The notes under the pieces: generated by a model
What the model was told of the DNA's origin: nothing
Seen by the model: only the letters and a program-made list of their open reading frames with translations
Databases searched by the model: none
Shown: in pieces, positions 35,277 to 42,889 of the stretch
How the letters are laid out: every line of letters starts with the position of its first letter
Position numbering within the stretch: position 1 is the stretch's first letter
Assembly: GCA_045626925.1 (NCBI GenBank)
Contig: JAZUQZ010000026.1
Location: forward strand, 1 to 64,000
DNA length: 64,000 bases
Source of the DNA: Aphodoplasma sp045626925
GTDB taxonomy: Bacteria > Bacillota > Clostridia > UBA1381 > UMGS1253
Reading direction: 5' to 3'
Made by a program: the position numbers and the translations under genes

Positions 35277-35805
35277 GAGTATATTATTTGCTGCCGGCGA
35301 AGCGGTAAGGACAGACAAAATTGCACAAATTGCGGAAATATCTATCAAATGTGCAAAAGAGGAGCTTGAAAAACTTTCTACATATTACACCGAGCAAAAG
35401 CGCGGTTTTGCGCTTATTGAGCTTGATGATGGATATCAGATTTGTACAAGACCGGAGTATTATACATATGTCCAGGCGATGGTAGGCATGAAAAGGCAAC
35501 AAGGTTTGTCTAATGCGGCGTTTGAGGCGCTTAGCATAATAGCCTATAACCAACCCGTTACACGCGCAACGATTGAATATGTGCGCGGAGTAAATAGTGA
35601 CGGTGCAGTGCAGCGCCTTGTTGAGCGTGGACTTGTCGAGGAGCGTGGCAGACTTGATGCGCCGGGCAAGCCGATACTTTATGGTACTACACATGAGTTT
35701 TTGCGCACATTTGGCCTTCGTTCACTTGATGATTTGCCTGATGTTGACCAACCGCTCCCAATAGATGAGGACGAGGACGAAAACCAGCTCAAACTTGATA
35801 TATAA
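35248..35805 (+). CDS. scpB: Segregation and condensation protein B
   Basis: A 185-residue partner of ScpA with two winged-helix domains. Typical segments are IIESILFAAGEAVRTDKIA, LIELDDGYQICTRPEYY, EALSIIAYNQPVTRATIEYVRG and the end region GRLDAPGKPILYGTT. The tail after residue 165 is acidic. The start lies inside scpA. It works with Smc and ScpA to compact and separate chromosomes. Confidence 0.97.
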   Translation: MEKNLQGIIESILFAAGEAVRTDKIAQIAEISIKCAKEELEKLSTYYTEQKRGFALIELDDGYQICTRPEYYTYVQAMVGMKRQQGLSNAAFEALSIIAYNQPVTRATIEYVRGVNSDGAVQRLVERGLVEERGRLDAPGKPILYGTTHEFLRTFGLRSLDDLPDVDQPLPIDEDEDENQLKLDI

Positions 35806-35823
35806 CATATAGGAGATGAGCAT

Positions 35824-36429
35824 ATGTGGTGGATATTGATTTGCATAGCGTTTGTTGCAATTATGACAATCTTTATATTTAAGCGTATGCCGATTGAAAT
35901 TATATATGCGGCGAGTGCTAAGCATAAAAAACAAGCTTTTAGGGTTAAGGTTTATAACATAGATATAATCCGTGATAAATCAAAAAAAACTCATAAAAAT
36001 AAAAAAAAGAATAAAGAAAAAAACAAAAAAGAATTTAGTTTTGAGCTGTTTATGGAGCGCATAAAGTGGATAAAAGATATATATAATGCCACAAAAGATA
36101 GAATAAAAGAGGTTTTTTTATATCTCGGCAAGAATGGACAGTGCAAAAATTTTACTATTCATTTTGACATTGGTTTTAAAAACGCAGCACATACAGGTAT
36201 TGCATCGGGTGCGGCATATGGTGTGGTATACGGCGGAGCAAGCCTCGTATACAATAATATTGATATAAAAAAAGAGCAGATGGATATAGAGGTAAATCCT
36301 CGATTTGATAAAGAGTGTGCTGACCTTTATATAAAAAGCATATTTTGCATCTCGCCGGCACATATTATAAGAGTAGTTATGTTATTACTTAAAATAAACA
36401 AACAAATTAAACAAATTATAAAACAATAA
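35824..36429 (+). CDS. DUF2953 family membrane-anchored protein
   Basis: A 201-residue protein with one N-terminal membrane helix (WWILICIAFVAIMTIFIF), a very Lys-rich low-complexity stretch at about 54-70, and a C-terminal domain with the Gly/Ala segment HTGIASGAAYGVVYGGASLVY and a strand region ending MDIEVNPRFDKECADLY. This matches the DUF2953 family found between scpB and gerW/ytfJ in spore formers. It is thought to act in spores because of that context, but no function is proven. Confidence 0.8.
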   Translation: MWWILICIAFVAIMTIFIFKRMPIEIIYAASAKHKKQAFRVKVYNIDIIRDKSKKTHKNKKKNKEKNKKEFSFELFMERIKWIKDIYNATKDRIKEVFLYLGKNGQCKNFTIHFDIGFKNAAHTGIASGAAYGVVYGGASLVYNNIDIKKEQMDIEVNPRFDKECADLYIKSIFCISPAHIIRVVMLLLKINKQIKQIIKQ

Positions 36430-36447
36430 GAAAAGGCGGTGTTTTTT

Positions 36448-36885
36448 GTGGGAAATCATCCAATTGATGGACTTATGTCCACAGCAATGCAAAACATTAA
36501 GGAAATGGTAGATGTTGACACAATTGTCGGCGCACCGGTAGAGACTCCTGACGGAAGTGTTATAATACCGATTTCGCGCGTAGCTTTTGGATTTGCTGCG
36601 GGTGGCAGTGAGTTTGGTAAAAAAGAAAATGAAGCGGATGCAATGTTTGGCGGTGGCAGTGGCGGCGGTGTTTCAATTTCGCCGGTTGCATTTATGGTAG
36701 TAGGCCAAGGACAAATCAAGCTTATGCCGATTGATGCAACACTTAGTCCGGTTGATAAAATTCTTGATTTTATTCCCGGCATTATTGACAAGGTAAATGA
36801 TAAAATCAATCAAAGAAAAGCCGACAAAGAAGCAAAAGCTGAGGCGAAAAAGCCTGTAGTGGTTGAAACAGTTTTTGATGACTAA
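36448..36885 (+). CDS. gerW: GerW family sporulation protein (YtfJ)
   Basis: A 145-residue protein of the GerW/YtfJ family. The N-terminus HPIDGLMSTAMQNIKEMVDV, the segment TPDGSVIIPISRVAFGFAAGG, a Gly-rich loop (GGGSGGGVSISPVAF) and the basic tail are all typical. In Bacillus the protein is made in the forespore and is needed for normal germination or lysozyme resistance of spores. The GTG at 36448 lies 8 bp after AAAAGGCGG and gives the family N-terminus; an earlier GTG at 36439 overlaps that site. Its presence is one of the signs that the organism forms endospores. Confidence 0.93.
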   Translation: MGNHPIDGLMSTAMQNIKEMVDVDTIVGAPVETPDGSVIIPISRVAFGFAAGGSEFGKKENEADAMFGGGSGGGVSISPVAFMVVGQGQIKLMPIDATLSPVDKILDFIPGIIDKVNDKINQRKADKEAKAEAKKPVVVETVFDD

Positions 36886-36899
36886 TTAAAAAATATATT

Positions 36900-36926
36900 A
36901 AAGCGTATGCGTTTTGCATACGCTTT
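36900..36926. terminator. Bidirectional terminator
   Basis: Perfect 11-bp stem AAAGCGTATGC (36900-36910) with GCATACGCTTT (36916-36926) around a 5-nt loop, between the convergent gerW and AraC genes. Confidence 0.8.
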
Positions 36927-36940
36927 AATATTGTATCTAT

Positions 36941-37858
36941 TTATCCTTCCATATTTATTTTTTTGACTTTTTCTTTTTTTCTATAATACAAGGGTGTCAT
37001 ATTTTCGTATTTTTTAAATATATCATTAAAACGCTGTTGGCTTGAAAAGCCGACCTCTTTTGATATATCATTTATTTTTTGGTCAGTATTTGACAAAAGG
37101 TCTTTTGCCGCTTCGATACGAACATTAAGAAGATATTTTTTTGGACTTATTTTAAACTCATCTTTAAATGTATGAGCAAAATAACTCTCACTTAAAAAAA
37201 CATAGCCCGCAACATCAGAAAGAGAAAGTTCTTTGTTGTAATTTGTATCAATGTATTCTTTTGATATTTCTAAAAGCTCTTTAAGCTTTACACTTCTGCT
37301 TCTGATATTTTGTTCCCATTCTTGTTTCAAGGTGCGACTTACAAGAATAAACAACTCCATTATCAGCAAATAGCACAAATAATCGCCCCAAATTTGTTGC
37401 TTGTCATGCTCGCGCAGTATTCGATTCATAACACTTACAATTTCATTCTTTCGACTTAAACGAAGGTTTATAAATGGAATAGAGTCATCGTTTACAAACT
37501 CTATAAAATCTGCAATGGAAATGTCGGGATAGCTCCCGTTGTGCGTGTTTGGAAACTTGAAGCTTAGCACCAAAAACTCGCACCCGCCACTTGAACGAAC
37601 GATAAATTTATGTGGTTGATTTGGTTTTATAATAATTATATCATTAAGCCCCATAACAACATCGCTGCCTGATACTTGAAATATAGCGTCGCCACGCTTT
37701 ATATAAACCATCTCAAAATGGTCGTGATAATTCACATCCATAGACCAGTTTACATCGTGTATTTTTTCTATTGTTTTTACAATTACAGGCAAAAACGGTT
37801 GCTTTTCAAAAAACGATTCCCATGTGCGAGGAAGTCGTGTGCCCTGATTTTTATTCAT
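36941..37858 (-). CDS. AraC family transcriptional regulator with cupin sensor domain
   Basis: A 305-residue regulator. The N-terminal AraC-type cupin (about 30-110) has HYHDHFEMVYIKRGDAIFQV and IKPNQPHKFI. The C-terminal pair of helix-turn-helix motifs (about 200-295) has LSLSDVAGYVFLSESYFAHT and INDISKEVGFSSQQRFNDIF. Such proteins bind a sugar or related effector and activate catabolic genes. It is monocistronic and separated by RodA from the uronate/rhamnose cluster it might control. The ATG has AGGTGATATACT upstream. Confidence 0.92.
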   Translation of the reverse strand: MNKNQGTRLPRTWESFFEKQPFLPVIVKTIEKIHDVNWSMDVNYHDHFEMVYIKRGDAIFQVSGSDVVMGLNDIIIIKPNQPHKFIVRSSGGCEFLVLSFKFPNTHNGSYPDISIADFIEFVNDDSIPFINLRLSRKNEIVSVMNRILREHDKQQIWGDYLCYLLIMELFILVSRTLKQEWEQNIRSRSVKLKELLEISKEYIDTNYNKELSLSDVAGYVFLSESYFAHTFKDEFKISPKKYLLNVRIEAAKDLLSNTDQKINDISKEVGFSSQQRFNDIFKKYENMTPLYYRKKEKVKKINMEG

Positions 37859-38005
37859 AGTATATCACCTCATATCAATAATTACATTATAATTGTTATA
37901 TGATATTTTTTCAACATAAAAATCAAAAAAATAACAAAAAACATTAAAAATATTCGTTGGATATAAAATTTAGGTTTATTTTTATTGTAAAATAATTCTA
38001 TTTTG

Positions 38006-38033
38006 TTTACAAATTGAAATTATTTGATATAAT
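38006..38033 (+). promoter_or_regulatory. Promoter of the RodA/FtsW gene
   Basis: TTTACA (38006-38011), 16 bp, TATAAT (38028-38033), with an extended -10 TG at 38025-38026. This is a vegetative sigma-A pattern. The rest of 37859-38073 is AT-rich with no gene. Confidence 0.6.
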
Positions 38034-38073
38034 TAAATATAAGGCAATAGGTAGGAAGGTTGGTTTGTTTTAA

Positions 38074-39201
38074 ATGCTACAACATAAACAATTTGGTAAA
38101 AAAATAATAGATAGCATTGATGCTACATTGGTGTTATTATCTATAACTGCGGCTATATTGGGTATTGTGGCGATTTTTTCGGCAACATACAGTATGGGTA
38201 CATATAGGCTTGTAATAGTGCAGAGCGTTGCATTTGTTGTAGGCCTTGTTGCTATGTTTGTAATAAGTCGTGTTGATTATGAACTGTGGGGCGAGGCAAC
38301 AAAGCTGATATACATAGGTAATGTTGTGCTCTTATTACTTGTTCTCTTTATCGGTATGGGACGCGATACAACGGGAACACGCGGATGGATTGACCTTGGG
38401 CCTGTAAGTATTCAGCCGTCAGAATTTGTAAAGCTTGGTTTTATATTAACTTTTGCAAAGCATTTGCAAAGGGTTAAGGACGATATAGATTATATACCGA
38501 CGCTGCTTTTGCTTGCGTTTCATATGGCGGTGTTTGTTATACTTATACTTCTCCAGCCTGATGTTGGAACATCGCTTGTATTTGTTTTTATATTTTTATC
38601 TATGCTTTTTGCAGCAGGATTCAGCTATAAATATCTTGCTGTTGGGGTAGGGGCTTTTGCGGTTGCGGCACCGATTTTTTGGTATTTTAAGGACAAGTTC
38701 CTTTCGCCATATCAAATAAACAGATTTTTGGCGTTTTTTGACCCTTACAGAGACCCTACAGGTTCGGGCTATAATGTAATCCAATCCGAAATTTCGATTG
38801 GTTCGGGCCAGCTTGCAGGCAAAGGATATCTCCAGGGAATTCAAAACCAGCTCGAATATTTACCTGCAAAGCATACGGACTTTATATTTGCAACAATAGG
38901 CGAGGAATGGGGCTTTATTGGCTCGGTTATTGTGGTGGCTTTGCTTGCTTTTGTTATAATTCGTTGTTTGAATATTGCGCGTAATGCGTATGATGATTAT
39001 GGTTATTTTATATGTGTCGGTATTGCATCGATGTTTGCTTTTCATATGATTGAAAATATTGGGATGTGCCTACAGCTTATGCCCGTAACGGGTATACCGC
39101 TGCCATTCTTTAGCTATGGCGGTTCATCACTTATTACAAACTTTATGGCGATTGGCTTTGTAAGTAGTGTCAGCAGGAGAAGCAGGGGATTGAGTTTTTG
39201 A
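38074..39201 (+). CDS. RodA/FtsW/SpoVE family peptidoglycan glycosyltransferase
   Basis: A 375-residue membrane protein of the SEDS family with about ten membrane helices. SEDS proteins polymerise lipid II into glycan strands. Visible family segments are TGTRGWIDLGPVSIQPSEFVKL, NRFLAFFDPYRDPTGSGYN, AKHTDFIFATIGEEWGF and GIPLPFFSYGGSSL. The single-gene setting without a penicillin-binding protein partner, and the vegetative-type promoter, favour RodA or FtsW over the spore-specific SpoVE. A strong terminator follows directly. Confidence 0.93.
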   Translation: MLQHKQFGKKIIDSIDATLVLLSITAAILGIVAIFSATYSMGTYRLVIVQSVAFVVGLVAMFVISRVDYELWGEATKLIYIGNVVLLLLVLFIGMGRDTTGTRGWIDLGPVSIQPSEFVKLGFILTFAKHLQRVKDDIDYIPTLLLLAFHMAVFVILILLQPDVGTSLVFVFIFLSMLFAAGFSYKYLAVGVGAFAVAAPIFWYFKDKFLSPYQINRFLAFFDPYRDPTGSGYNVIQSEISIGSGQLAGKGYLQGIQNQLEYLPAKHTDFIFATIGEEWGFIGSVIVVALLAFVIIRCLNIARNAYDDYGYFICVGIASMFAFHMIENIGMCLQLMPVTGIPLPFFSYGGSSLITNFMAIGFVSSVSRRSRGLSF

Positions 39202-39213
39202 TGAAAATAGCAC

Positions 39214-39248
39214 AAAAAAGCCTGTAGCATTTTGCTACAGGCTTTTTT
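39214..39248. terminator. Bidirectional terminator
   Basis: AAAAAAGCCTGTAGC (39214-39228) pairs with GCTACAGGCTTTTTT (39234-39248) around a 5-nt loop. It ends the RodA transcript and the minus-strand sugar operon. Confidence 0.9.
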
Positions 39249-39889
39249 TATAATAATTCGTTAAAGCTATGTATATATATATCAGACTCTTTAATTATTG
39301 CGTCCTTGTCTTTTTTGGAGCAATTTTCGTGCACAGCAACAGTATAAAAGCCACCGGCTTTTGCACCTAAAATACCTATGTATATGTCCTCGAAAACGAC
39401 ACAATCCTTTGGCATAAGTCCGATTTTTTGCGCCGCAAGAATATATATATCCGGAAAGCCCTTTCCGCGCTCAACCTCAGATGCAGATGTAAAAGCATCA
39501 AACAAATCATATACTCCGTTATTTTTTAATGCAAGCTCGTATAAGTTACTGCTTGATGCGGTCGCAACACTAAGCTTTACCCCAAGACTTTTTAGCTTTT
39601 CAAGATATTCTTTTGCACCGCTTTTAAGTCGTACCTTATTTTTATAAGCATCAATAGCAAGCTCGTTCCATTCTTGAATCAAATCTTCGGGTTTATCTGA
39701 TAAATTAAAACGCTTTATTGTGTAATCTGCAGCGGCAACAAAGCCTATCGGTGCAATCGTTTCAAGATAGTCATCAGGTACTTTTATACCGCGTTTTCCA
39801 AGAAATGTTTTGTCAACATGCTCCCAAACCCACATCGAGTCATAGAGTGTCCCATCCAAATCAAATATAGCACCTTTAAAATCTATCAT
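39248..39889 (-). CDS. HAD-superfamily phosphatase/phosphoglucomutase-like protein
   Basis: A 213-residue HAD hydrolase. Motif I is FDLDGTLYDSMWVWEHVD with nucleophile Asp in FDLDG, motif II is VATASSSNL, motif III Lys lies near GKGFPDIY, and motif IV is VFEDIYIGILGAKAGG. The cap domain of helices at about 15-85 matches the beta-phosphoglucomutase-like subgroup. It probably removes phosphate from a sugar phosphate. It is the last gene of the minus-strand sugar operon, 26 bp after the mannonate oxidoreductase. Confidence 0.88.
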   Translation of the reverse strand: MIDFKGAIFDLDGTLYDSMWVWEHVDKTFLGKRGIKVPDDYLETIAPIGFVAAADYTIKRFNLSDKPEDLIQEWNELAIDAYKNKVRLKSGAKEYLEKLKSLGVKLSVATASSSNLYELALKNNGVYDLFDAFTSASEVERGKGFPDIYILAAQKIGLMPKDCVVFEDIYIGILGAKAGGFYTVAVHENCSKKDKDAIIKESDIYIHSFNELL

Positions 39890-39915
39890 TATTATGCTCC
39901 TAAAACAAGTTATAA

Positions 39916-40758
39916 TTATACACCGGAATATGCCGAGAATCCGCCGTCAACAGGAACAACAACACCTGTTACAAACGCTGATTGTTCATTATCAAGAAGG
40001 AATAACAATGTGCCCAACAAATCTTCCGGCACACCAAAACGCTTCATAGGTGTAGCGTTTAATATCTTGTGCGAGCGTGCTGTATAGCTGCCATCTTCAT
40101 TAGTTAGAAGTGCTCTGTTTTGCTCTGTAAGGAAAAATCCTGGAGCAATTGCATTAACTCTTATACCGGTCTGTGCAAAATGCACCGCAAGCCACTGTGT
40201 AAAGTTTGATATAGCGGCTTTTGCACCACTGTAAGCAGGAATTCTTGTAAGAGGGCAGAACGCATTCATAGAAGAAACATTAAGTATAATGCCGTCTTCG
40301 TTGCGCGCCATATCCTCTGCAAAAACCTGTGTCGGCAAAAGTGTGCCAAGAAAGTTTAAATCGAATACAAAGCGTATTCCGTCACCATCAAGGTCGAAAA
40401 ATGACTTTACAGATTCGTCATCAATATCGCCCGCCTCGTAAATATCTTTTGCAGTAGAGCCTTTTGGATTGTTGCCGCCTGCACCATTGATAAGAATATC
40501 AACCTTGCCAAACTTTTCGCCTACGATTTTCTTTGCTTCTACAAGAGATGCACGCTCAAGCACATTACAAGCGATTGCAATTGCACAACCGCCATCGTTG
40601 TTGATTTGGTCTGCGACTTTTTTTGCAGCTGCTTCATTTAAGTCAAGAAGAGCAACCTTTGCACCACAAGCACCAACAGCTTTTGCAAATTCACTACACA
40701 AAACGCCGCCTGCACCGGTTATAACGCATACTTTGTTATTTAAATCAATTTTTCTCAT
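39916..40758 (-). CDS. SDR-family D-mannonate oxidoreductase (fructuronate reductase-like)
   Basis: A 280-residue short-chain dehydrogenase. The NAD(P)-binding motif is TGAGGVLCSEFAKA, the NAG region is ILINGAGGNN, and the catalytic triad is Ser in LNVSSMNAF and Tyr/Lys in PAYSGAKAAI. The C-terminal RFGVPEDLLGTLLFLLD and VVPVDGGFSAYSGV match SDR-type D-mannonate oxidoreductases that replace UxuB in Firmicutes. With uxuA 81 bp upstream it converts fructuronate to mannonate, the step before dehydration to 2-keto-3-deoxygluconate. Confidence 0.9.
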   Translation of the reverse strand: MRKIDLNNKVCVITGAGGVLCSEFAKAVGACGAKVALLDLNEAAAKKVADQINNDGGCAIAIACNVLERASLVEAKKIVGEKFGKVDILINGAGGNNPKGSTAKDIYEAGDIDDESVKSFFDLDGDGIRFVFDLNFLGTLLPTQVFAEDMARNEDGIILNVSSMNAFCPLTRIPAYSGAKAAISNFTQWLAVHFAQTGIRVNAIAPGFFLTEQNRALLTNEDGSYTARSHKILNATPMKRFGVPEDLLGTLLFLLDNEQSAFVTGVVVPVDGGFSAYSGV

Positions 40759-40794
40759 AATAATCTCCGTTCCGCCGTTGTGTCGGCATATTTT

Positions 40795-40806
40795 TGCGCA
40801 TGCGCA
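40795..40806. repeat. 12-bp perfect palindrome between uxuA and the oxidoreductase gene
   Basis: TGCGCATGCGCA is a perfect palindrome in an AT-rich 81-bp gap. It could be an operator or a small RNA-processing hairpin. Confidence 0.4.
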
Positions 40807-40839
40807 TTTTAAAGAATACGCACGCGCTTAATTTTATAA

Positions 40840-41877
40840 TTATTTAGATTTACTTACTGCTTCCCAAAGACCATTAACATATGTTGCACCAAGTGCGCGG
40901 TCAAAAAGGCCATAACCCGGACGACCTTTTTCGCCCCAAATCATACGACCATGGTCAGGACGAACATACATGTCAAAGCCGATATCATGCATTGCGCGAA
41001 CAATTTCGTACATATCAAGCGAGCCGCACGACGAAAGATGTGCCGACTCCTCGAAACAATGCTCACCTGTAAGCTTAATATTGCGAAGGTGAATAAAGTG
41101 TGCACGGTCGCCATATTTGCGAACAATTGCAGGCAAATCATTTGCAGGCGAAGCACCAAGACTTCCTGTGCAAATTGTAAAACCATTATTTTTACTTGGA
41201 CAAATCTGTATCATCTTATCATAACTATCAGCGCCTGTGATAATGCGTGGCAGACCAAAAATCGGCCACGGCGGGTCATCCGGATGAATGGCCATTTTCA
41301 TATCAACCTCGTCACAAACTGGGATAATAGTGTTTAGGAAATATGCAAAGTTTTCCCAAAGCTTGTCAGCATCAATCGATTTATATTCGTCTAAAAGCTT
41401 TGTAAGACCATCCTTTGTATAGCTTGAGTCCCAACCCGGAAGCGATAAATCGGATGTGCGCGGATTAAGAGCATCAACTTCCTCTTGTTTAAATATCAAT
41501 GCACTTGAATTATCATCAAGCTTATAATCAAGGTCAGAACGAAGCCAGTCAAAAACAGGCATAAAGTTATAACAAATAACCTTTACACCATATTTTGCAA
41601 GGTTTCTTATTGTTTGGCAATAATTTTTCAGATATACCTCGCGTGATGGCTTGCCAAGCTTTATATCCTCATGAACAGGCACACTTTCAATTACATCAAG
41701 CTTTAATCCGGCAGCTTCAACCTTTTTAACTAATGTTTCAATGCTTTTTTCGTCCCATACTTCACCTACAGGAATATCATATATTGCACTTACAATTGAA
41801 TACATGCCTGGGATTTGGCGTATGTATTCGAGTGTTACAGGGTCTTGGTCGCCATACCAGCGAAAAGACATTTTCAT
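40840..41877 (-). CDS. uxuA: Mannonate dehydratase
   Basis: A 345-residue TIM-barrel enzyme that dehydrates D-mannonate to 2-keto-3-deoxy-D-gluconate in glucuronate breakdown. The N-terminus MKMSFRWYGDQDPVTLEYIRQ is typical, as are the segments YNFMPVFDWLRSDL, MAIHPDDPPWPIFGLPRI, CTGSLGA and VRPDHGRMIWGE, which supply metal and substrate residues. Length matches Bacillus and Clostridium UxuA. AAGGAGTGA lies upstream of the ATG. Uronate isomerase (UxaC) and the KDG kinase and aldolase are not in the window. Confidence 0.96.
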   Translation of the reverse strand: MKMSFRWYGDQDPVTLEYIRQIPGMYSIVSAIYDIPVGEVWDEKSIETLVKKVEAAGLKLDVIESVPVHEDIKLGKPSREVYLKNYCQTIRNLAKYGVKVICYNFMPVFDWLRSDLDYKLDDNSSALIFKQEEVDALNPRTSDLSLPGWDSSYTKDGLTKLLDEYKSIDADKLWENFAYFLNTIIPVCDEVDMKMAIHPDDPPWPIFGLPRIITGADSYDKMIQICPSKNNGFTICTGSLGASPANDLPAIVRKYGDRAHFIHLRNIKLTGEHCFEESAHLSSCGSLDMYEIVRAMHDIGFDMYVRPDHGRMIWGEKGRPGYGLFDRALGATYVNGLWEAVSKSK

Positions 41878-41927
41878 AACAAAGTCACTCCTTCTTTTGT
41901 ATTTATATTTTAATCTTTAATACTAAA

Positions 41928-42779
41928 CTAAATCTCTGAAATGATTTTTAATAGTGAACTATGCGCAAGCCTGAAAGCATCAGGACCACTCAATTCTTCT
42001 TCAAGCTCAAGCGCCTCTGATTGAAGATTTTTAAGACCTTCAAAGGTGTGCAAATGCGGCTCAAGTGATACAAAACCATTATAGCCACTCTTTTTAAGCT
42101 CGCTCAAAATTTCTTTTATTTTACCATTTCCTTTGCCGGGAGCAACAATTTTGCCACAACCGACAGAATCTTTTATGTGAATATAAGCAAGATAATCCTT
42201 TAAAATTTCGTACGAATCGGGATAGGTAATCTGGTCACATTCTACAAAGTTTGCTGGGTCAAATACCGCGCGCAAATTTGGAGAATTTACAGCGTCAAGA
42301 ATATCTTTACAACGCGATGCCACATCACCAAAAATACCTTTTTCGTTCTCATGAAGGAGTATCACATCTTCTTTTTGGGCAATTTCGGCCATAATCTTCA
42401 TACGACGAATTACTTCGTCACGATATTTTTCAGCATCTTCACCTTCGGGGATATAAAAGCTAAAAACTCTTATAAATTTTGTTTCAAAGATTTTTGCAAG
42501 CTTGATAATATGATTTAACAATTCGATGTGCGGCTCAAATGGCTCATCAGCCTTTATTTTGCCAACAGGGGAGCCAATAGATGATATGCCGATGCCACAA
42601 CTGTCAGCAAGCTTTTTTACTTCTATAGCTTCGCTTTCTGTAAGCTCAGAGACATTTTTTTCGTTTACTCCGCGAATTTCAAAAAATTTAATCCCTAATT
42701 CATTAAAATAATGAAACTGCTCTTTTATATCAGGAGAAATTTCATCAGAAAAACCTGATAATACAAAATTTGCACTCAC
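41928..42779 (-). CDS. Sugar phosphate isomerase/epimerase family TIM-barrel protein
   Basis: A 283-residue AP-endonuclease-2-fold (xylose isomerase-like) protein. Typical segments are SGFSDEISPDIKEQFHYF, IGISSIGSPVGKIK, LLHENEKGIFGD, RAVFDPANFVECDQ, YIHIKDSVG and GFVSLEPHL, with Glu, Asp and His positions that bind a divalent metal. It may interconvert a ketose or act on a uronate or inositol-like sugar; the exact reaction is unknown. It has its own promoter and is 50 bp upstream of uxuA on the same strand. Confidence 0.85.
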   Translation of the reverse strand: MSANFVLSGFSDEISPDIKEQFHYFNELGIKFFEIRGVNEKNVSELTESEAIEVKKLADSCGIGISSIGSPVGKIKADEPFEPHIELLNHIIKLAKIFETKFIRVFSFYIPEGEDAEKYRDEVIRRMKIMAEIAQKEDVILLHENEKGIFGDVASRCKDILDAVNSPNLRAVFDPANFVECDQITYPDSYEILKDYLAYIHIKDSVGCGKIVAPGKGNGKIKEILSELKKSGYNGFVSLEPHLHTFEGLKNLQSEALELEEELSGPDAFRLAHSSLLKIISEI

Positions 42780-42829
42780 AATAATACCACCTTTTTATAC
42801 ATAATGTAAACAGATTTATTTTTAGATAA

Positions 42830-42858
42830 ATTGTATATTATTTTTGCTTAAACTTCAA
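42830..42858 (-). promoter_or_regulatory. Internal promoter ahead of the sugar isomerase-uxuA genes
   Basis: On the minus strand TTGAAG (42858-42853), 17 bp, TACAAT (42835-42830), in the 110-bp gap after rhaB. Confidence 0.55.
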
Positions 42859-42889
42859 TGGCTAAAATTGATAAGGTTAAAAAAGTGCA

